In this document: positions 57,661 through 64,000 of the stretch, piece by piece | Layout of the letters: every line of letters starts with the position of its first letter | How positions within the stretch are numbered: position 1 is the first letter of the stretch | Assembly (NCBI RefSeq): GCF_004798865.1 | Contig: NW_025335468.1 | Coordinates: 7,025,344-7,089,343, forward strand | Direction of reading: 5' to 3' | DNA: 64,000 bases | From: Varanus komodoensis | Lineage: Eukaryota; Chordata; Lepidosauria; Squamata; Varanidae | The notes under the pieces: generated by a model | Seen by the model: the letters and a program-made list of their open reading frames with translations, nothing else | Told to the model about the DNA's origin: nothing | Databases searched by the model: none | Position numbers and translations under genes: made by a program

Positions 57661-60350
57661 TGACTTTTGATTGAATACAGTAGTTAAATTAACTTGAATG
57701 GTTTGGCTAACCTGCTGTCAAGCACTCCCCTTGATCTTTTGAAATGTCCTGGATTCTAAGATTTAAATGATGGGGAAATAGAATGGTACAAAACTAAAAA
57801 GTCAAATAAGGTGCACTTCAAGAGTTGTTAAAAACTGTATTCTCTTAAGGAGAAAGTTTTCATGCAAGACACATGAATCATTCAGGATATGTGAAATGGC
57901 CATGGGTTCTCAGAAAAAATAGCATTTCAGTCAAACATATCTAGTATAAAAAACCTTCTGTAGTGCTTTAATAAAAACACCCTTTGAGGTTTAGCCTACT
58001 TGGTCAGGCTGGGGAAATATAACCCTCAGAACTGAAAATGAGTCCTAGAATATGAGTGCAAGGGGGTGTGTATTTCCCATTGAATGCTGATGGGAGAACT
58101 CATTTCACTGCTATGCTTTGGTATAGCTTTGCCTAATTGGCACAATAGTTGTCAGTTGTCATCCCTATGATAGATTATTTGTTACTATGGCTACTACATT
58201 AAAAGGGAGGAAAGGACAGTATCCTCCCCTTCTGTGTTACCTGTGCCCCATTACTTCTCTGTAGTCATGACTTCCATAGAGAGAGAGATTGCTCTCCTTT
58301 TGTTTCTGAAATGGTGTTCTTTTCTTCAGTTTTATTTGTTTGCTTTGGGGTTGTGGAGATATATAATTTTCCAGTAGATGGAGATTGCTTCTCTTCTCTC
58401 AGGGCTTGCTCAGGGTCAGTAACGACTTCTGCAAGAACGATTTATTGACTTCTCCACTCTGGCCAGAATTAAAACTGTCACCATAGGGCTTGTAATCCCT
58501 AGACAGTAGCATTGGCTTCTCAGTCAATCGGAGGGAATGGCTGCTTTGGTTACAGAGCAATTAACAAGCTTATTTCATGGTAGACGACTGAGGAGAAGGG
58601 GGAGGGGTCCTTTATGGAAGGGAGAACAAAGTCATTTGGTGAACTGAATTATTTGCTCCCATCCTCCAAGCCTGCTTCAGTTTTTTAATACTTATGAGGT
58701 TTGCATTTTTCCAGAATGTAATGAAGCTTGAGTGATGTAGCCTGTAAGGTGGGTTACTATATATTTATCACTGGACATATGATAAAGAAATTCAAATAGC
58801 TGGGCTGAAATGTCATTTGTCAATATTTCTCTCATTGCATTTGGCTAGTTATGTTACTTTATGGTTAGAAAATATTTTTCTACAATTCCATTTGAATGCA
58901 GGCAGGCTTCAGTTTACTTCTAGTTCCCATGCAGAAATGGTCTTCATAAAAATCTCTGTGGACATGGAATAGAATAATTTGTAGGACTACTGCAAAGCGT
59001 TCTGCCTATTTTGATTCTGATGTTACAATTTTAGAATCAACCTCTTCCCTGTTTCAGTACATATATCAGGATGTTATGCTTGTAAATAAGGTCTCTTCTA
59101 ATTGAGTAAATGCTTCTTCCCCAGCCCCTTGGAATCTTTTGTGGAAAGCATCTTGGTGTTGTTTCCTAATAATAAGCATTGTTTTATGTTATAGTATTAT
59201 AATATAAATGTCATGTAATGCTATAACATCCAAAACTCAGTGAATGCTGGCTGTCTCAATTCAGGTAAGTTTTAAGAGGGCGCAATCCTGTGGGGTTGCC
59301 TGTGCATCCCTCCCATTCTGCAAGTCAGCCAAACAGCCAGTTTCAGCTGTCTAACTGTAGCGTGTGAGGGGAGTGGGGTGGGGGGAAGGAGGCTGAGGCA
59401 CTGCCAAAATACATTATATTTTGGTGTCATCAGTCTCTTCCTTCCACAGCCCTTGGAGCATCCACTAAACTCCGTCTCTGGGCTTTCTGGTCTATGACTG
59501 TAAAATAAAAATGACTGCTCCTACTCCTCCTCTGAGCTCCTTTCTGCGACCTTGGAGAAGTAGCTAACATGGTACTTTCTGTGCCAGCTGCAAGGAGGGA
59601 AGAAGGATCTGAGCGTGGCTCTACTTCTGAGGTCAAAGTGATTTTCAGACCTCACAGTTAGGAATCCAAGCAATCCTGTGGTCATCTAAACACTGTCAAG
59701 CACCATAGGATTGCTTAACCCATATCCATTTTCAGTACACACACACACAGAAATGAATACAGTACCACATAGGTGACTGTCAGTCTTTGGAATAGCTTTG
59801 TGTTTGGGCATTCACAAAATTCATCTAGTATAATCAACATTCATTAAATTTTAAACAATCACTGTAAATTCTTGTATATAATTCTGTCTTTTATTGCAAA
59901 AAGAATAAAAGATCAGATTGTATATTCATATAGATTGGCTGACCACTGCAATTCTATGCCATATTAGATTTCTTCTGTTTCTCTTGGTTTGACAGAGATT
60001 TAGCTCACCCCCAACTCTGACTTAACATTTGTGACTAACATGCTAGTACCTTTTGCCCAGTTACGCTTGTTGCAAGCAGGAGTAGCTAAACCAACCACAG
60101 ACTTCTACATACAGTCCACTTGCCATGTTGTGTGCACCCAGCGCTCTGGGTTGTCTCTCTCCTGAAAAGCTGGAGTCAACTCAGCAACAAACAATGAACT
60201 TGTTCTTTACATATGGACAAGCAATGATCCACTAGTGCAATGTTTTCAGTCTTCTCCAAAGGGAATATCAAGACGGTCTTTTGGTTCCAAATCAGAAACT
60301 GACTCAGTGAGAATTTGACTTGTAAAACTGAGATCTTAGTTTCTCTTGGG
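57661..60350. other. unannotated stretch
   Basis: About 2.7 kb without recognised genes or named repeats. There is a short (CA)n at about 59736-59750. Confidence 0.4.
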
Positions 60351-60354
60351 TTCC

Positions 60355-60490
60355 AGATGTTTTTATTGTTATTAAATTAAATTTCTATACCACCACCTAA
60401 CCATATAAAGCTCTCAGGGCAAGATACAAGATACAATAAAATACAATATAAAATAAGGTCCAAAGGTTCAAAACAAAAGAAAACCAAACA
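60355..60490 (-). mobile_element. LINE/SINE 3'-end fragment
   Basis: TTTCTATACCACCACCTAACC and CTCTCAGGGCAAGATACAAG followed by (ATACAATAAA)-like repeats are the complement of a 3' end layout also seen at 15447-15640. The family is uncertain. Confidence 0.5.
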
Positions 60491-60815
60491 GCTACATGAG
60501 GCAATAAACACAACCATTGTTAGAATGTATGGAATTTCTAAAACGATAAGAGCAGTACAAAAGCATTAATATTAGACAATTCATTATCATCATGTAGCCT
60601 ATGCATAGGGAGCATGTCAGAAGGCATGGCTGCTTTTCTGAACACATGCTGGTCTCTGCTGATTGATCTCATGACTACTTTAACCATATTGCAAAGGTCA
60701 TATACACATAGCAAGAGACACGCATTTCTTTGAAATCCTGAATTCAGAAAGCTGTTGCTCACACTGCTTACTATCTGAAACTATGGTAAAAAGCTAGGGG
60801 TTAAGCCAACATCTC

Positions 60816-60940
60816 CAGCTTGGTGTTTCCAAATGTTTTGGGCTGTATCTCCCAGCATTTCTGTCCATTGGTCATGCTGGTTTGAACTAATAGGAGCTGA
60901 AGTCCAAAACATCTCTAGGGCACTAGGTAGGGGAGAACTG
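60816..60940. mobile_element. old hAT-type MITE
   Basis: CAGCTTGGTGTTTCCAAATG, GGGCTGTATCTCCCAGCATT, CATTGGTCATGCTGG, GAGCTGAAGTCCAAAACATC and CTAGGTAGGGGAGAACTG. The halves are inverted (AAATGTTTTGGGCTG against CAGTCC/AGTCCAAAACATC), the usual palindromic core of the squamate MITE. Confidence 0.7.
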
Positions 60941-61280
60941 GCTTAAGTTAACGTTGGGGAAGAAAATTCTTAACTGGTTGTTCAAACTATGTGTGCCCTC
61001 ATATATTAAAAAAGAAGGAAGGAAGTAAAAATAAAAAAGAACTTGTAAAAAAAGAACTTGGGTGTATAAAAATCTAGAAAAGAAGTTTGCTGTAAATTGG
61101 AAGAAAATCCTCTGTTACAATATGACTTCAGTCATAACAAGTACTCCCAACAGAACTTCCCTAGAAGTTATGAAGGATGTTCAGGTTCTGTATGTCACCT
61201 ATAATATATGTGAGATCATATCAGACTGTGGAATGAGATTGGGAATTTTTATCAATTACACCTTCACAGCAAAATTGGGC

Positions 61281-61402
61281 AGAAGGTAGATCTCTACAGA
61301 TTTGAGACTTCAGCTCCCAAAACCCCTTATCAACATGACTAATGGTCAGGAATACTGGCACTTGAAGTTCAAAACATCTACTTTCTGTTCACTCCTGCTC
61401 TA
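61281..61402. mobile_element. old hAT-type MITE, more diverged
   Basis: GACTTCAGCTCCCAAAACCC, CATGACTAATGGTCAGGAAT and GAAGTTCAAAACATCTACTT keep the order of the core at 60816. The ends are blurred. Confidence 0.55.
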
Positions 61403-62120
61403 ACATCAAAACAGAGGAACTATGTTTGTATAAGGAACATAGGAAAAAAGTAATGAGAAAGGAAAATAACAAATACACCATCCAATCAATCCAAGAATTA
61501 AGATATGCACAATATAAACAAAACAAGACACAGAAATAGTCCCAAAATAAAAATAGGATACTGTTTAGTCTGATAAAAAAGCAATTCCAAGGTGACAAAT
61601 TATGTAACAATTCCTCTGGGAAGTGAAATGAAGTTCTGTTTATCCTTATGAACAGAACTGAAATAAGATCAGATTGAGTACAATATAACTTTTAAATACA
61701 AGAATGGGATGGATACCTCATAGTAGGATCTTATACTCCAAAGAGGAACTGGAATACAGTTCTTTATAACAAATAGCAATTTTGAATTCAATACTAGAAT
61801 TCAGAATTTAATTCTGCACCAATAAACTAAAGAGAAAGCATCTAATATTTGTTTAATGGCTATCTTGGTAGGAATTTTTACTACTAATAAAATATCTCAA
61901 GTAGTGATAAAACCAATTTTTATGTAGGTTCTTAAAATACCATGAAATAAAAAACCGCTGATATTTAATCCAGCACTGTTCTTACGGATTATTTTAATCT
62001 CACTGTTTTATGCTATCTGGTATTGTAATTGATTTTTATTGTTCTTGTTTTTTACTTTTGAAGTTGTTAGCTGATTTTACAGAGACAGGTCAATTTATAA
62101 ATACATAAAATTCTTATTTC
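61403..62120. other. unannotated AT-rich stretch
   Basis: Nothing recognised. Confidence 0.45.
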
Positions 62121-62245
62121 CTGAGGGTAGCTGTGTTAGTCTATTGAAGCAGGAAGGAAGGAAGGATCTTTTGCATTTTAAAAGCCAGCAAATTTATTTT
62201 GGCATAAGCTTTTGTGGAGTATTCTCCACTTCATTAGATGTTTCC
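62121..62245. repeat. sauropsid dispersed repeat (TAGC-GTGTTAGTCT / GGCATAAGCTTT family)
   Basis: GGTAGCTGTGTTAGTCTATTG, GCAAATTTATTTTGGCATAAGC, TTTTGTGGAGTATTCTCCAC and TTCATTAGATGTTTCC match, in order, a short repeat I know from turtle and squamate sequence. I do not recall its formal class. A few GGAA units follow the first part. Confidence 0.7.
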
Positions 62246-64000
62246 TGCAAAAAATATTCTTCTTAATACTGAGGGTAAAGCAGTTACATATTATTGGCCA
62301 AACAAACAAACAAAAACAAAATAAAACAAAATATAAATCACCTTCTCCACAGCCAACAAAACTTGACTTCCTCCAGCTGCTATTAGCCTCAAGAGGAAAG
62401 CTCCCTTTGGCACCCCCATTGCAACTACTTAAAATTAAAAATGGTGTGCATTAACTGCTTACACATAATTAACATCACGTAGTTTATATTCACAGCAATC
62501 CAATTAAATGTTTGAAAAACAATCAGTCAAAAAAAAACTTCAAAATCAACAAACCGAAGAAAACAATTAGTGGGCAAATGCAAATTACTTTATGAATCTA
62601 ATTTCTCCTCCAAGATACTCCTGGCTTCATGTTCTACCATTTAAAAGCTACCAAATTCTCTATGACACCCCTTTTTTCAGGGGCTCCTGGGCCTAAATTT
62701 GCAAATGGTTGAAGTGAATCAGACAACTGAGGCTGATTCCACACCATGTGAGTGAGGTCACAGCCTGCCATGATCCCTGTTCAGAACCAAAGGCTTGCAC
62801 AGAGATAACATGTTCACTATTTTTAAAAGGTGCAGAATGCCTATGCAATTTGGGATAAAACTGCTTTTCTCATGAAGGAGTTTTTAACTCAGTCCAAATT
62901 TTAGTTCCTGCCATTTCAGTGGACTCTTCAGTTCTAGTACTTCAAGTTAACTATGCTGTGGGTCAGATTGTAACTCACTGTAGCATTGAGTTTCCATTGG
63001 AAACTGTCAATTTATTTTTTATTGATTCAGATCACAATAAACATGATATTAATTACAAAAATGAGGAGGTATGGCATAGTAAATTAGAACATGGAGTAAA
63101 AACCATTTGTCTCATTGAAATACCAAATCATTATTGAATTGAATCACAGTATTGAATTGTGCTAATTTAAAAATATTGAGCCGAGGCATAAAAGAACACT
63201 AATAAAAAAAATCAAATGAAATCAACTGTTGCAGTCCAAATTAGAAATGAGAGCCCAATTTTGCTTCAGTAAGATAGGAAATATATGGTGAAACGTACAG
63301 AGAAGTTTTGTAAGGCCTCATTTTGTGTCACAGGACTATTTTGCAATATGAAGTGTATAAAAAGTGAACTACACTTTTTTCAAGGTCAAGAAGACATTTG
63401 TAAGGGAAAACTATGTAGCTAAAGAGTTGCTGTGCAGTTGTCTGGCTCAGCCGAACTCCAAAGGTGTTTTGACTGTTCTGAGATTAATTTTCAATCTCCA
63501 TCAAACTGATAAGCCTTTGCACAAGTAGTGTGCTTTTTCAGTGAAGGTCTGATTATAAACTTAACAACTACAGATCAATTGCCAAGTTTACTTTTGATTA
63601 ATTTGCTAAGACTGTGTCAGCTGCCTGGAAATCCTTTTTGAGAAGGTATGGTGGTTTAAAAATAAACGTAAGGAAATACCACTAAATCAGAATCTGCAAG
63701 ACATTTGCTCTTCCAAAGATCATTTTATACTCAAAGAGTCCACATATTCAACACAAAGTACTTTCCAAATTAAGGGAAATGGATTATTAATACTTTATAT
63801 AGCTTTAAATACACATTTCTCAAACCGGGAACAAACTTTTCTTAAGATCATCTGTGAGCAAGTTTCTTGCTCTGGATTTCCTTTGATTGGCTTAGAAAGG
63901 CCATCACTGATTCTGTCTGTAAATCACAGTGGGCTCCTATCTTAAGAATCCCTATAATGAATTAAGGAATCCTTGCCTTGACAGAAGGTAAGTTAGTATA
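62246..64000. other. unannotated AT-rich stretch
   Basis: Nothing recognised to the end of the window. A possible donor (CAGAAG/GTAAGT at about 63987) lies at the right edge but no open frame ends there. Confidence 0.45.

Noticed and set aside
63880-63990. Exon-like segment at the right edge (TTAG acceptor, AAG/GTAAGT donor)
   Set aside because: The frames between those sites that I read contain stop codons.

Overview
This is eukaryotic, vertebrate-type DNA, and the repeat content points to a squamate reptile (lizard or snake). The evidence is a Sauria-type SINE with a Bov-B-like tail, several L2 and CR1 LINE remnants, tRNA-headed SINEs with L2-like tails, hAT and Tc1/mariner-type MITEs, and a DIRS-type tyrosine-recombinase retroelement. 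The base composition is AT-rich, there are no long open frames outside repeats, and there is one 100-base assembly gap (3718-3817). I cannot name the species.

No host protein-coding gene, rRNA or functional tRNA could be identified. The window reads as intergenic or deep intronic sequence. Two short stretches look like internal exons on the + strand (30444-30535 and 39056-39114). Both have an acceptor, one open frame across the segment and a donor, but their phases do not join and I do not recognise the peptides, so they are only candidates.

Layout. 1-870: nothing recognised apart from a G homopolymer. 870-3330: a decayed L2 LINE (+) with endonuclease and the start of the reverse transcriptase. 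3.7-3.86 kb: assembly gap and (CT)n. 5.7-8.2 kb: a SINE interrupted by a ~350 bp unclassified insertion, a hAT MITE with target duplications, a palindromic dispersed repeat and a tRNA-headed SINE. 8.8-11.8 kb: three CR1 pieces, all on the - strand, two of them from the same family. 12-19 kb: mostly unannotated, with short SINE and 3'-tail fragments. 19.2-20.7 kb: a Sauria SINE with a perfect 12-bp target duplication, a triplet microsatellite attached to another SINE, and a CR1 3' end. 23.1-25.8 kb: a long decayed CR1 (+) with a duplicated 70-bp block near its 5' side. 27.1 kb: a hAT MITE with an 8-bp target duplication. 31.3-36.0 kb: an L2 3' segment next to a DIRS element with both inverted ends and the internal complementary region still visible. 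37.6-48.7 kb: dispersed repeats, a degenerate ~100-bp tandem repeat, and a Tc1/mariner-type MITE with a CpG- and G-run-rich interior. 49-64 kb: microsatellites, a complete tRNA-headed SINE (53.77 kb), a 5'-truncated L2 (56.9 kb) and several old MITEs.

The main organised structure is the DIRS fossil. Its internal complementary region still shows the sequences of the two outer tips fused head to tail, as the circular-intermediate model for this family predicts. No other multi-gene system is present.
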